Source: JAKEGK01 sp036507695
Lineage (GTDB): Bacteria; Pseudomonadota; Gammaproteobacteria; SZUA-152
NCBI GenBank assembly: GCA_036507695.1
Contig: DATCIR010000051.1
Coordinates: forward strand, 1 to 11,053
Direction of reading: 5' to 3'
Length of the DNA stretch: 11,053 nucleotides
The notes below the pieces were generated by a model, which ran no database searches, was not told the origin of the DNA, and saw only the letters and a program-made list of their open reading frames with translations. Position numbers and translations under genes: made by a program. Positions 3,333 to 11,053 of the stretch are shown piece after piece; the first letter of the stretch is position 1, and each line of letters opens with the position of its first letter.

Positions 3333-5957
3333 TTAAGCTTCCAATTGTTCACGCACCCAACGGGTTACCGAATCCAATGCATCGTCCAGCGCAGCGGGAT
3401 TATTACCGCCCGCCATCGCCATATCCGCGCGGCCACCGCCTTTACCACCGACCTGCTCGGCAACCACATTAACCAGATTACCGGCTTTGATGCGATGGAT
3501 TTGATCGTTAGTCACTCCCGCCACCAGATTGATTTTTTCGCCATTCACCGCCGCCAGCACAATTGCCGCGGAACCGAGCTTATTCTTGAGCTGGTCCATG
3601 GTATCGCGCAGCGATTTGGGATCCACACCGTCCAGGCGCGCCGCCAGTACTTTAATTCCACTGACGTCTTCCGCCTGGCTGAGCAGGTCGCTGCCCTGGC
3701 TACTGGCCAGTTTTGCCCGGAGTTGCTCAATGTCCTTTTCCAGCTGGCGGTTTTTGTCGAGCAATTGTTTGACTTTGTCATTGAGGTTTTCCCTGGAACC
3801 TTTTACCAGGGCCGCCAACTGCTGCACATTGGTTTCACTATTGCGCACCCATTGCAAGGCACCGGGCCCGGACACAGCCTCGATACGGCGCACCCCGGCG
3901 GCCACACCGGTTTCGGAGATGAGCTTGAAAAAACCAATATCACCGGTGCGGTTCACGTGGGTACCACCACATAATTCCACGGAAAAATCACCCATGCTGA
4001 GCACCCGCACCACATCGCCATATTTTTCGCCAAACAGCGCCATGGCGCCGGCCGCCAGCGCCTCATCCTGTTTCATCAGCCGGGTATCCACGGCATAGTT
4101 TGCCCGGATTTTTTCATTCACTAAATCTTCGATTTCGATCAGCTCATCCGAGGAGAGCGGCGCGAAATGGGAAAAGTCAAACCGCAGGCGGCCGGCATCG
4201 ACCAGCGAGCCCTTCTGCGTAACATGTTCACCCAGCACTTTACGCAGCGCGGCATGCAACAAGTGCGTGGCGGAATGGTTGCAGGCAATCCGGCGCCGCT
4301 CGGAGTGGTTGATAATCGCTTTTACCTTATCCCCCACTTTCAACCGGCCCGCGCTTACTTCCCCGAGATGGGTATAAACATCCTGCTGTTTCTGGGTATC
4401 GCGTACCGCAAACACGGACTTGCCGGATTCCAGGACTCCCTCATCGCCGACCTGGCCACCCGATTCGGCGTAAAAAGGCGTGCGATCCAGCACCACGACG
4501 CCATGCTCACCGGCCGTCAGCTCGTCAACAGCGGTGCCTTCCTTAAAGAGGTGAAGCACTTTTCCCTTATCTTCAACATGATCATAGCCGGTGAACTCAG
4601 TGGCGCCTTGCACATCCAGCTTGCCGTGATAACTGGCTCCAAACTTGCCCGCCTTGCGCGCCCGCTCCCGCTGCGCGGCCATTTCCTTTTCAAAGCCGTC
4701 CATATCAAGCTTGAGTCCGCGTTCGCGCGCGATATCCGCCGTCAGATCAACCGGGAACCCGTAGGTATCATAAAGTTTAAATACGGTTTCACCCGGTATG
4801 GTCTTGCCCTTTAATCCACTAATGGCTTCCTCCAGGATTGCCATGCCCTGATCCAGGGTTTCCGCGAACCGTAGCTCTTCCTGTTGCAACACTTTTTCAA
4901 CATTGGATTGTGCTTTGGCAAGTTCCGGATAAGCAGCCCCCATTTCTTTTACCAGGGGTACGACCAGTTTATAAAAAAACGCGTCACGCAGCCCCAGTTT
5001 GTTGCCATGCCGGATAGCGCGGCGGATGATGCGGCGCAGTACGTAGCCGCGGCCCTCGTTGGAAGGCACCACGCCATCGGTAATCAGAAACGCGCAGGAA
5101 CGGATATGATCGGCGATGACGCGCAGTGATTTATTGCCGAGATCCCTTTCCCCGGCCAACGCGGCGATGAACCTGATCAGGCTGGCAAACAAATCAATTT
5201 CATAGTTGCTGTGTCCCCCTTGCATGACAGCGGCAAGCCGTTCCAGGCCCATGCCGGTATCCACCGAGGGTTTGGGCAATGAATTCAGGGTGCCGTCCGG
5301 CAACCGGTCGTATTGCATGAATACCAGGTTCCAGATTTCAATGTAGCGGTCGCCATCGGCTTGCGGTGTGCCGGGTGGACCGCCGGGAATGCCGGGGCCG
5401 TGATCGTAGAAGATTTCGCTGCAGGGGCCGCACGGACCGGTATCGCCCATGGACCAGAAGTTGTCGCTTTCATATTTTTTGCCACCCGGCTTGTCGCCGA
5501 TATACGAAAAGCGTGCGGGATCGACTTTCACTTCCTTAATCCAGATATCCGCCGCCTCGCCGTCATCAATATAAACCGTGACCCAGAGTTTTTCCGGCGG
5601 CAGGCGCATCACCCGGGTGAGAAACTCCCAGGCATAGTGAATCGCGTCGCGTTTAAAGTAATCGCCGAAACTGAAATTACCCAGCATTTCAAAAAATGTA
5701 TGATGGCGCGCGGTGTAACCGACGTTTTCCAGGTCATTGTGTTTACCACCCGCGCGCACGCAGCGTTGCGAACTGGCGGCGCGGACATAGGGACGCGTAT
5801 CCTGCCCCAAAAAGACCTCCTTGAATTGCACCATGCCGGCGTTGGTAAATAGCAGGGTGGGATCGTTGGCGGGCACCAATGAACTGCTGGGCACGACGGC
5901 GTGTTCCCGCTGCTGGAAAAAGTTGAGGAATTTTTTACGTATTTCGGCGCACTGCAT
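3333..5957 (-). CDS. alaS: alanyl-tRNA synthetase
   Basis: AlaRS charges tRNA-Ala and hydrolyses misacylated Ser- and Gly-tRNA-Ala. Domain order: class II catalytic core (residues 1 to about 250, including NDPTLLFTNAGM, GNFSFGDYFK and CGPCSEIFYDHG), tRNA-recognition domain, editing domain with the zinc ligands HSATH (His561, His565) and CGGTH (Cys663, His667), a coiled-coil-like segment around 715-750, and the C-terminal C-Ala domain with GGKGGGRADMAMAGG. The 874-residue length and zinc residues are within three positions of E. coli AlaRS. I chose the ATG at 5955-5957 (MQCAEIRKKF, aligning with the usual SxAEIR start); an upstream TTG would add 8 residues and has no ribosome site. It follows recX, as in most gammaproteobacteria. 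Confidence 0.97.
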   Translation of the reverse strand: MQCAEIRKKFLNFFQQREHAVVPSSSLVPANDPTLLFTNAGMVQFKEVFLGQDTRPYVRAASSQRCVRAGGKHNDLENVGYTARHHTFFEMLGNFSFGDYFKRDAIHYAWEFLTRVMRLPPEKLWVTVYIDDGEAADIWIKEVKVDPARFSYIGDKPGGKKYESDNFWSMGDTGPCGPCSEIFYDHGPGIPGGPPGTPQADGDRYIEIWNLVFMQYDRLPDGTLNSLPKPSVDTGMGLERLAAVMQGGHSNYEIDLFASLIRFIAALAGERDLGNKSLRVIADHIRSCAFLITDGVVPSNEGRGYVLRRIIRRAIRHGNKLGLRDAFFYKLVVPLVKEMGAAYPELAKAQSNVEKVLQQEELRFAETLDQGMAILEEAISGLKGKTIPGETVFKLYDTYGFPVDLTADIARERGLKLDMDGFEKEMAAQRERARKAGKFGASYHGKLDVQGATEFTGYDHVEDKGKVLHLFKEGTAVDELTAGEHGVVVLDRTPFYAESGGQVGDEGVLESGKSVFAVRDTQKQQDVYTHLGEVSAGRLKVGDKVKAIINHSERRRIACNHSATHLLHAALRKVLGEHVTQKGSLVDAGRLRFDFSHFAPLSSDELIEIEDLVNEKIRANYAVDTRLMKQDEALAAGAMALFGEKYGDVVRVLSMGDFSVELCGGTHVNRTGDIGFFKLISETGVAAGVRRIEAVSGPGALQWVRNSETNVQQLAALVKGSRENLNDKVKQLLDKNRQLEKDIEQLRAKLASSQGSDLLSQAEDVSGIKVLAARLDGVDPKSLRDTMDQLKNKLGSAAIVLAAVNGEKINLVAGVTNDQIHRIKAGNLVNVVAEQVGGKGGGRADMAMAGGNNPAALDDALDSVTRWVREQLEA

Positions 5958-5994
5958 ACTGATTCGGAAATCCACTCTCAATTAATTCGCACGT

Positions 5995-6024
5995 ATAGTA
6001 CTGGGTTGCGTGCTGGTTCGACAA
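5995..6024 (-). promoter_or_regulatory. candidate alaS promoter
   Basis: On the minus strand TTGTCG (6019-6024, 4 of 6) is separated by 18 bases from TACTAT (5995-6000, 5 of 6), just after the recX stop codon. This would let alaS be transcribed apart from recA-recX. It is a consensus match only. Confidence 0.45.
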
Positions 6025-6025
6025 C

Positions 6026-6508
6026 TTAATAGGTCAATTCCGCGTCTTCACTTAACGCAAATTTAAGATGCTGCTGGTTGAATCCCCGGTATTGTAAAAA
6101 ACGCTGTTGTTTCATGCGTTCGGCGGCGCCGCCCGGCAGCGCCCTGCCAAAGCGTTTTTCCCGCGCCCGGCGCGCCAGTTCAAACCATTGAGGGTCATCT
6201 TCAATAACCGTTGCTACGATGATACCCTCGCTGGCGCCCCGTTGTTGCAATTCGAGACGGATTCGTACCGGACCATAGCCTTTGTTGTAGCGCGAACGCA
6301 GGTAGCTTTCCGCGAACCGGGCGTCACTCAACACGCCTTCTTGCTGCAAGTCACGCGTGATTTGCTCCACTAACGCGGCGTTAAAGCCTTTTTGTTGTAA
6401 TTTTTGTTTCAATTCCTGGCAACTGTGCTCCCGCCGGGTCAGTAAACGCATCGCCGCGAGACGTACATCCCGCGGCGATGCGTCCGGCAGTTGCGGATCA
6501 TCGCTCAT
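6026..6508 (-). CDS. recX: regulatory protein RecX
   Basis: RecX binds RecA filaments and limits their extension and ATPase/co-protease activity, which prevents harmful RecA excess. The 160-residue protein matches the family size (E. coli 166) and is made of repeated three-helix modules: an N-terminal module with RLAAMRLLTRREHSCQELKQ, a middle module with DARFAESYLRSRYNKGYGP and RIRLELQQRG, and a C-terminal module ending FLQYRGFNQQHLKFAL. The start codon lies 9 bases after the recA stop and has no clear Shine-Dalgarno, so its translation is probably coupled to, and weaker than, that of recA. Confidence 0.95.
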   Translation of the reverse strand: MSDDPQLPDASPRDVRLAAMRLLTRREHSCQELKQKLQQKGFNAALVEQITRDLQQEGVLSDARFAESYLRSRYNKGYGPVRIRLELQQRGASEGIIVATVIEDDPQWFELARRAREKRFGRALPGGAAERMKQQRFLQYRGFNQQHLKFALSEDAELTY

Positions 6509-6517
6509 CGGCGGCGA

Positions 6518-7585
6518 TTAGGCTGGTTCCAGCACCGATTCAGCTTGTTCAATGTCCTCTTTCAAAGGCAACAGTTTGGCGCGGATCTGTGCTTCGATGC
6601 CGGCGGAAATTGCCGGGTTGTCTTTCAGGAACTGGCGGGCGTTATCCTTACCCTGGCCGATACGATCGCCATTATAGCTGTACCAGGCGCCACTCTTCTC
6701 GATAACACCCTGATCGACGCCAAGCGTAACAATCTCGCCTTCCCGTGAAATACCTTCACCGTAAAGGATATCAAATTCCGCTTGCCTGAATGGCGGCGCC
6801 ACCTTGTTCTTGACCACTTTGACACGGGTTTCATTGCCGATGACTTCCTCGCCTTTTTTGATCGAGCCCGTGCGGCGGATATCCAGGCGAACCGAGGCGT
6901 AAAATTTTAACGCGTTGCCACCGCTGGTGGTTTCGGGGTTGCCAAACATGACACCGATCTTAATGCGAATCTGGTTAATAAAAATCACCAGGGTATTGGA
7001 GCGTTTGATATTGGCGGTTAATTTTCGCAGCGCTTGCGACATTAGCCGCGCTTGCAGCCCGACATGAGTGTCGCCCATTTCCCCTTCGATTTCAGCCTTG
7101 GGTGTGAGCGCCGCCACTGAGTCCACCACCACGACATCCACCGCGCCGGAGCGGACCAGCATATCGGTAATTTCCAGCGCCTGTTCGCCGGTGTCCGGTT
7201 GGGACACCAACAGGTCGTCGATATTGACACCGAGTTTTTGCGCATAGATGGGATCCAGCGCATGCTCGGCATCAACAAACGCGGCGGTGCCGCCCGCTTT
7301 TTGTGCTTCGGCGATCACCTGCAAAGTCAAGGTGGTTTTGCCGGAGGATTCCGGCCCGTAAATTTCCACCACCCGCCCCCGGGGCAAACCCCCTATTCCC
7401 AAGGCGATATCCAGTCCCAACGACCCTGTGGAAATCACATCAATGTCACGCACCGCGCCTGCATCACCCATGCGCATGACAGAACCTTTGCCAAACTGCT
7501 TTTCGATCTGACTCAGAGCTGCGCTTAATGCCTTTCGTTTGTTGTCGTCCACTATTGCTGTCCTCTTGCTAACTGCTTTTGTCAT
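6518..7585 (-). CDS. recA: recombinase RecA
   Basis: RecA forms ATP-dependent filaments on single-stranded DNA, drives strand exchange and triggers LexA self-cleavage. The 355-residue protein has the N-terminal helix (KRKALSAALSQIEKQFGKGS), Walker A GPESSGKT (77-84), Walker B VVVVDS (151-156), DNA-binding loop L1 around GEMGDTHVG (168-176), loop L2 around FGNPETTSGG (214-223) and an acidic C-terminal tail (EDIEQAES). I chose the ATG at 7583-7585; a GTG 21 bases upstream would add 7 residues and lacks a ribosome site. The N-terminus is a dozen residues longer than in E. coli before the conserved DNKRKAL. It is followed closely by recX. No consensus LexA box is visible upstream. Confidence 0.98.
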   Translation of the reverse strand: MTKAVSKRTAIVDDNKRKALSAALSQIEKQFGKGSVMRMGDAGAVRDIDVISTGSLGLDIALGIGGLPRGRVVEIYGPESSGKTTLTLQVIAEAQKAGGTAAFVDAEHALDPIYAQKLGVNIDDLLVSQPDTGEQALEITDMLVRSGAVDVVVVDSVAALTPKAEIEGEMGDTHVGLQARLMSQALRKLTANIKRSNTLVIFINQIRIKIGVMFGNPETTSGGNALKFYASVRLDIRRTGSIKKGEEVIGNETRVKVVKNKVAPPFRQAEFDILYGEGISREGEIVTLGVDQGVIEKSGAWYSYNGDRIGQGKDNARQFLKDNPAISAGIEAQIRAKLLPLKEDIEQAESVLEPA

Positions 7586-7624
7586 TATGCAAGCGCCTGC
7601 TGCCACAGCGTTGCGCCCGTTACA

Positions 7625-7642
7625 GCCGATTATTTAGTCGGC
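7625..7642. promoter_or_regulatory. perfect inverted repeat upstream of recA (possible operator)
   Basis: GCCGA (7625-7629), 8 AT-rich bases, TCGGC (7638-7642): a perfect 5-bp inverted repeat about 40 bases before the recA ATG, at a spacing typical of a dimeric repressor site. It does not match the CTGT-N8-ACAG LexA consensus. Neighbouring AT-rich sequence (AATAAT around 7645-7650 on the minus strand) may hold the recA -10, but no confident -35 was found. Confidence 0.35.
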
Positions 7643-7741
7643 AATTATTCCATAGATACGTGCTTGGGTTAAAGGCAAATAACGCCATTTACCCATTGCC
7701 GGAGCAGAAAGGCCGCAAACGGAAAAAATGGGGTGGAAAGA

Positions 7742-7794
7742 GGGATTTAAGATGAATGGCACTTAACTTAAGCAAACAAAACAAGTTAAATCCC
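7742..7794. repeat. nested alternative stems in the pncC-recA gap
   Basis: GGGATTTAA (7742-7750) pairs perfectly with TTAAATCCC (7786-7794), while TTAACTT (7763-7769) pairs with AAGTTAA (7783-7789). The two stems share bases 7786-7789, so they exclude each other at the overlap. On the minus strand the outer stem is followed by TCTTTCC, so it may be a weak terminator behind pncC. Confidence 0.4.
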
Positions 7795-7833
7795 GGTTCC
7801 AAAAGCGGATGTAAGACGCCATGAAAAAATCGT

Positions 7834-7945
7834 TGGCGGCACGACTGCATGGATGCCGGAGGTAGGGTAACGCAGGAGCAGTTACCGAGGGACGCCGCCA
7901 TCGAGCGTACAAGGATGTATTTACAGCGTATTTTTACATACATCC
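7834..7945. repeat. palindromic dispersed-repeat-like element between pncC and recA
   Basis: Stacked inverted repeats: TGGCGGC (7834-7840) with GCCGCCA (7894-7900); inside it GCAT (7847-7850) with ATGC (7853-7856) and GGTAAC (7866-7871) with GTTACC (7881-7886); and next to it GGATGTAT (7913-7920) with ATACATCC (7938-7945). Its core GCATGGATGCCGGAG recurs nearly unchanged near 500-515 on the opposite strand. An open frame across this area (7689-7988, minus) has no ribosome site and no protein-like features. The remainder of 7586-8014 holds the recA upstream region and nothing else I can support. Confidence 0.6.
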
Positions 7946-8014
7946 GCCGCTTGGTGTGATCGCTGGTTTTAAGAGTGTTGGAATTCAAGGGGCTTAAGTA
8001 AGCGCCATTCGGGT

Positions 8015-8494
8015 TTAAGATAATAATTCCAGTAAGCCTTTTAAGGCGGCCACGACTGTTTGCCGCCGGATCTCGTAACGATTGCCTATATATTGTTCAA
8101 CCTTGGTAACCGGCGCCCCGTTACGCAGACACCAGGCGTGCCACACCAATCCCACCGGTTTAGCGGCTGTGCCTCCCGTGGGACCCGCAATGCCACTCAC
8201 CGCGACCACAATATCGGCGCGGCTATGCGCCAGCGCACCCAGGGCCATTTCCCGCACGGCCGGCTCGCTGACGGCGCCCTGGTGCAATAACGTGGTTGCC
8301 GATACGCCCAGCATGTCCTGCTTGGCTTCATTGGAGTAGGTTACAAAGCCACGGTCAAAGTAGTGCGAACTGCCGGCGATGTCGGTAATACATTGGGCAA
8401 TCCAGCCGCCCGTGCAGGATTCCGCGGTGGCGAGCCAATAGTGTTTTTGCAACAGGCCTTGGCCTACCTGTTCTGAGAGGCGTTGTAGATCCAT
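8015..8494 (-). CDS. pncC: nicotinamide-nucleotide amidohydrolase PncC (CinA C-terminal domain family)
   Basis: PncC deamidates nicotinamide mononucleotide to nicotinic acid mononucleotide, recycling the NMN released by NAD-dependent DNA ligase into NAD synthesis. The 159-residue protein is a stand-alone CinA C-terminal domain (E. coli PncC is 165) with the conserved ATAESCTGG motif (Ser26), VTYSNEAK (Lys58) and the glycine-rich SGIAGPTGG. The ATG at 8492-8494 has an AGAG-type ribosome site. It precedes recA, the classical gammaproteobacterial order formerly annotated cinA-recA; here a 430-base gap with a palindromic repeat separates them. It starts 63 bases after the diguanylate cyclase stop, so it may share that transcript. 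Confidence 0.93.
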   Translation of the reverse strand: MDLQRLSEQVGQGLLQKHYWLATAESCTGGWIAQCITDIAGSSHYFDRGFVTYSNEAKQDMLGVSATTLLHQGAVSEPAVREMALGALAHSRADIVVAVSGIAGPTGGTAAKPVGLVWHAWCLRNGAPVTKVEQYIGNRYEIRRQTVVAALKGLLELLS

Positions 8495-8557
8495 GGTGTC
8501 TCTAACATAACAGAAAACGTAACGGAAAAAACCGGCGGATCAAAGCGAGCAATGCGT

Positions 8558-10345
8558 TCAGGTCTGGTCAGCCATGCCGTGTTCGCGGTCTTTTTGCCCC
8601 ACTTCAATGCGGTTGCGGCCCAGCCGCTTGGCGCGATACAGCGCGTGATCAGCCCGTTCAATAAAGTGGATGGGGATTTCAGGCGCCCGGTATTCGGTAA
8701 CGCCGGCGGAAAAGGTGGGGGCCTGAATCAGCATATCACCCATCTTGCAATGGATTTTGGGAACCGCGCTTTTCACTTTGTCCAGTGCGCACAGTACACC
8801 TTCCAGGTCGGTATTGGGTAATAGCACCGCGAATTCCTCGCCGCCATAACGGGCAATCATGTCATGATGACGAAAAATCGAAAGAATTTTTTCCGCATAC
8901 ACACGCAGTACGTTATCGCCCGCGGCATGACCGTATTTATCATTGACCTGCTTGAAATTGTCGATATCAATCAACACCAATGACAGTGGAAGTCCATAAC
9001 GCTTAACCCGGCTTACCTCATCATCCAGGCGCCGCATGAAAGCCCGGCGGTTAGGCAACGCGGTTAATTCATCGGTAAGACTCAACATACGCGCCCTATC
9101 CAACTCGTCACTGAGTTTCTGCTTGTCCGATTCAATAATTGAAAGATAGGTTTGCGCCGTATCGAATTTTTTTGCCAGCTGAGTATGACTCTCACTGAGT
9201 TTTTTCATCGACGCCAGGATTGCCTTGCGGCGGTCTTCAACGTTGTGGATCTTGGTAGCATCATCCAGCGCGTCTATTTCCAGTCCTAGATACACGCCAA
9301 ACTCGGCGTTCTCCGCGACAATGGCGCGCATTTGCCGCACAAAATCACGATGCAAACGTTCCATTGCATTTTCATCGGATATTTTCAAACGAAAATTAAT
9401 GTCTTCGCCCGTCAGCCCGGATCCTTCCGTCAGTGGTTCATGCGAATCGGGTTTCACACTCTGCTCCGCGTCGATGAGGGCTGAATACCTGAATTCAAAT
9501 GAATTGTCAGTCCTAGGCCCATGGTCTTCCCGGTGCAGGTTATCGGCAAGTTCAGCTTCCATGGCAAATTCCTTCCGATATTCTTCCGGGAAGCGCAGCA
9601 TTTTGAGTACCGCCTTGGGAGCCTTGAGCGGCCTGGATTCCTGGCCTCCAATGTGATTCTCAATGCTGAGGAATTCCGCCGCTTCCTGAAAATCCAGGCT
9701 GCTGTCATTGTTCCCCTCCGTTTCAGGATACGCGGCATGCTCGGCGGCAATTACCGGTTCTTCCCGCGCTTCCACCGCGCCAGACTCCGGCGCTTCAGCA
9801 TCAGGTTTCTTGTCTGTCTGGAATTCTTTGGCTGCGGTCTCATGCCAATGATCATCCTGCCCCGCCCCCGCGACACGTTTTAATAACGGCATCAAGGTAT
9901 TGTTCAGCTCTTCCGCGTCAAGATGGCAGGAATGTTTGAGGATATCGGCCGCTTGCTCGACGCTGGCTTTTAGCAGATTTATTTCTGTTTCCGACAGCGG
10001 GGGTGTCAAACAGGTTTGCACCAGCTTAAGGTGGGTTAGTGCAACTGAGTCGGGTGGTAATTGGGAGGCGAAAGCGCCGAGCAGCAGGTTAATCAACTCT
10101 GCATAAATCTCTACCGTTTTTATTTGCGTCGCTTCCCAATCCTCAAGCGTATGCTTGATGTGATTGTAAAATACCACGCCTTGGCGGGATTGATTTAATT
10201 CCGCGAGTAGCGCAAGTATTTTTCTTAACAACGGCGATGGCTTGGACCCTAACACGTATTTGTCCATCATTTCCACTTTGTGCCCCGGGTAAGCTGTTAA
10301 TTGTCTTAGTTCTTGATTTCTTACCAATTCGCCCATCCTTGGCAT
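8558..10345 (-). CDS. diguanylate cyclase with uncharacterised N-terminal region (GGDEF protein)
   Basis: The C-terminal GGDEF domain (about 420-585 of 595) makes c-di-GMP from two GTP. Its signature is GGEEF at 501-505, with DIDNFKQVND (metal ligand Asp460) before it. RHHD (492-495), five residues ahead of GGEEF, is the inhibitory I-site, so product feedback is expected. Residues 372-422 are predicted-looking coiled coil leading into LSLTDELTALPNRR, the usual signalling linker. Residues 1-165 are helix-rich with no domain I can name; 165-300 is acidic and low in complexity, probably a flexible linker. I see no membrane segment or signal peptide, so it is probably cytoplasmic. The ATG has AAAGGAA just upstream; another ATG three codons in is less well placed. 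Confidence 0.93.
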   Translation of the reverse strand: MPRMGELVRNQELRQLTAYPGHKVEMMDKYVLGSKPSPLLRKILALLAELNQSRQGVVFYNHIKHTLEDWEATQIKTVEIYAELINLLLGAFASQLPPDSVALTHLKLVQTCLTPPLSETEINLLKASVEQAADILKHSCHLDAEELNNTLMPLLKRVAGAGQDDHWHETAAKEFQTDKKPDAEAPESGAVEAREEPVIAAEHAAYPETEGNNDSSLDFQEAAEFLSIENHIGGQESRPLKAPKAVLKMLRFPEEYRKEFAMEAELADNLHREDHGPRTDNSFEFRYSALIDAEQSVKPDSHEPLTEGSGLTGEDINFRLKISDENAMERLHRDFVRQMRAIVAENAEFGVYLGLEIDALDDATKIHNVEDRRKAILASMKKLSESHTQLAKKFDTAQTYLSIIESDKQKLSDELDRARMLSLTDELTALPNRRAFMRRLDDEVSRVKRYGLPLSLVLIDIDNFKQVNDKYGHAAGDNVLRVYAEKILSIFRHHDMIARYGGEEFAVLLPNTDLEGVLCALDKVKSAVPKIHCKMGDMLIQAPTFSAGVTEYRAPEIPIHFIERADHALYRAKRLGRNRIEVGQKDREHGMADQT

Positions 10346-10431
10346 TCATTCCTTTCAATGATGCGCCGGGCGCTCCTCCGAATATGCACTGCTTTACAAA
10401 CTGCAAACTTCCGTCCTGCTCAAGTCCAGCA

Positions 10432-10450
10432 AACCGGCGCAATTCCGGTT
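10432..10450. repeat. hairpin in the 176-base gap upstream of the diguanylate cyclase
   Basis: AACCGG (10432-10437) pairs with CCGGTT (10445-10450) across 7 bases. No T-tract follows on the minus strand, so it is probably not an intrinsic terminator. It may lie in the mRNA leader of the GGDEF gene. No convincing promoter was found in this gap. Confidence 0.3.
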
Positions 10451-10521
10451 CGCACTGTGTTTGGCCGGAACGACGCAACGAGGTCGATTTTCGAGTTTAT
10501 CAACAACCCGCTAGCCTTAGC

Positions 10522-11004
10522 TTACTTTAACTTTGCCCTGGGCTGACGCTGCGGATTGCCGTGCACGATAAAGTGGCGATGAAAGCTTAAGTCCCGCCAT
10601 ACCCCATGCGGCTCGGTGAAAAACGGCACACGAAACCCCGGTTTTAACAATAACTCAATACGCCAGATCGTCTCGCCAATAAATAAAAAACTCACCGTGT
10701 TGGGTTCATGCAGTGCCAACGATGAAAACATCCCAGTGTTGTAAATTGTGCCGATTGATGCAGAATCCAGTAAATTAAATTCACTGTCAAATAGCCGTAT
10801 ACCTAAAAATTCCTCAAACGGACAATCGTCGGTCGTCAACAGCAGGTATTTGTCTTGCCACTGAACCGCCGCCGCCAGTAACGCACCCGATACCCTTTTT
10901 CCTGTCGGTGCGCCATTGATAAAAACCTCACTGACGGGAACGGCATCTTCAGGAAGACCTTCGATTAATTTTATGGTCAACTCATCGGCAAGGCGCAGGT
11001 TCAT
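10522..11004 (-). CDS. hypothetical protein, function unknown (possibly extending beyond the window)
   Basis: I do not recognise a named family. The 160-residue product starting MNLRLADELTIKLIEG is acidic in its first two thirds and basic at the C-terminus (HRHFIVHGNPQRQPRAKLK). It reads as alternating short hydrophobic strands (ALLAAAVQW, YLLLTTDD, TVSFLFIG, WRIELLLK), as in a small beta-rich cytoplasmic domain; there is no signal peptide or membrane segment. Protein-like composition and sustained frame make it a real gene. The ATG at 11002-11004 has GAGGG about 13 bases upstream, which is far. The frame stays open to the window edge (preceding residues WRLLGWISFGEGNYYK), so the true start may lie outside. 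It is 176 bases upstream of the GGDEF gene in the same direction. Confidence 0.75.
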   Translation of the reverse strand: MNLRLADELTIKLIEGLPEDAVPVSEVFINGAPTGKRVSGALLAAAVQWQDKYLLLTTDDCPFEEFLGIRLFDSEFNLLDSASIGTIYNTGMFSSLALHEPNTVSFLFIGETIWRIELLLKPGFRVPFFTEPHGVWRDLSFHRHFIVHGNPQRQPRAKLK

Positions 11005-11053
11005 TTTGTAGTAATTTCCCTCACCAAAGGAAATCCACCCCAAAAGCCGCCAG

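Noticed and set aside
3318..5852. Long plus-strand open frames opposite alaS
   Set aside because: They are antisense shadows of the strongly conserved alaS frame, with no ribosome sites or recognisable domains.
7586..7640. LexA box from the CTGT at 7600s/7620s upstream of recA
   Set aside because: Two CTGT half-sites occur on the minus strand, but neither is followed at 8 bases by ACAG or a close variant.
7689..7988. 99-residue minus-strand open frame between pncC and recA
   Set aside because: It has no ribosome site, its composition is not protein-like, and it overlaps the stacked palindromic repeat and both alternative stems.

Overview
The window is a chromosomal segment of a gammaproteobacterium; genus not determinable by eye. 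The evidence is the conserved minus-strand order pncC - recA - recX - alaS - lysC - csrA - tRNA-Ser(GCU) - tRNA-Arg(ACG), a CsrA almost identical to the enterobacterial protein over its first 55 residues, and an AlaRS whose zinc-binding residues lie within 3 positions of the E. coli numbering. Every gene that can be supported lies on the minus strand, so transcription runs from high to low coordinates.

Layout in transcription order: a conserved-looking protein of unknown function (about 10522-11004, reading frame open to the window edge); a cytoplasmic diguanylate cyclase with a long N-terminal region and an intact I-site (8558-10345); pncC (8015-8494); a 430-base gap holding a palindromic dispersed-repeat-like element; recA (6518-7585) and recX (6026-6508), 9 bases apart; alaS (3333-5957); a 320-base lysC leader with promoter-like sites and a 14-bp tandem repeat; lysC (1784-3010), with a strong internal start that may give a separate beta subunit; csrA (1382-1588) with two GGA motifs in its leader and its own terminator; then tRNA-Ser, tRNA-Arg and their terminators. 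The left edge (1-122) is the 5' end of an IS3-family insertion sequence whose remainder lies outside the window.

The least ordinary part is 724-1133. Directly upstream of the intact tRNA-Ser(GCU) gene lie four tandem degenerate units of about 100 bp, clearly derived from the same tRNA gene: the variable arm, anticodon loop and D-arm region are recognisable, while the acceptor stem and CCA are lost. Units 2 and 3 differ at only 3 of 101 positions, so the amplification is recent or homogenised. A separate 18-bp copy of the tRNA-Ser 3' end lies 150 bp downstream, next to a palindromic sequence that shares a core with the repeat between pncC and recA. This makes the tRNA locus a rearrangement hotspot next to an IS.

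Functionally the segment is mostly housekeeping: DNA recombination and its modulator (RecA, RecX), alanyl-tRNA charging, entry to the aspartate amino-acid family (LysC), a global post-transcriptional regulator (CsrA), pyridine-nucleotide salvage (PncC) and c-di-GMP synthesis. I found no defence system, CRISPR array or biosynthetic cluster.
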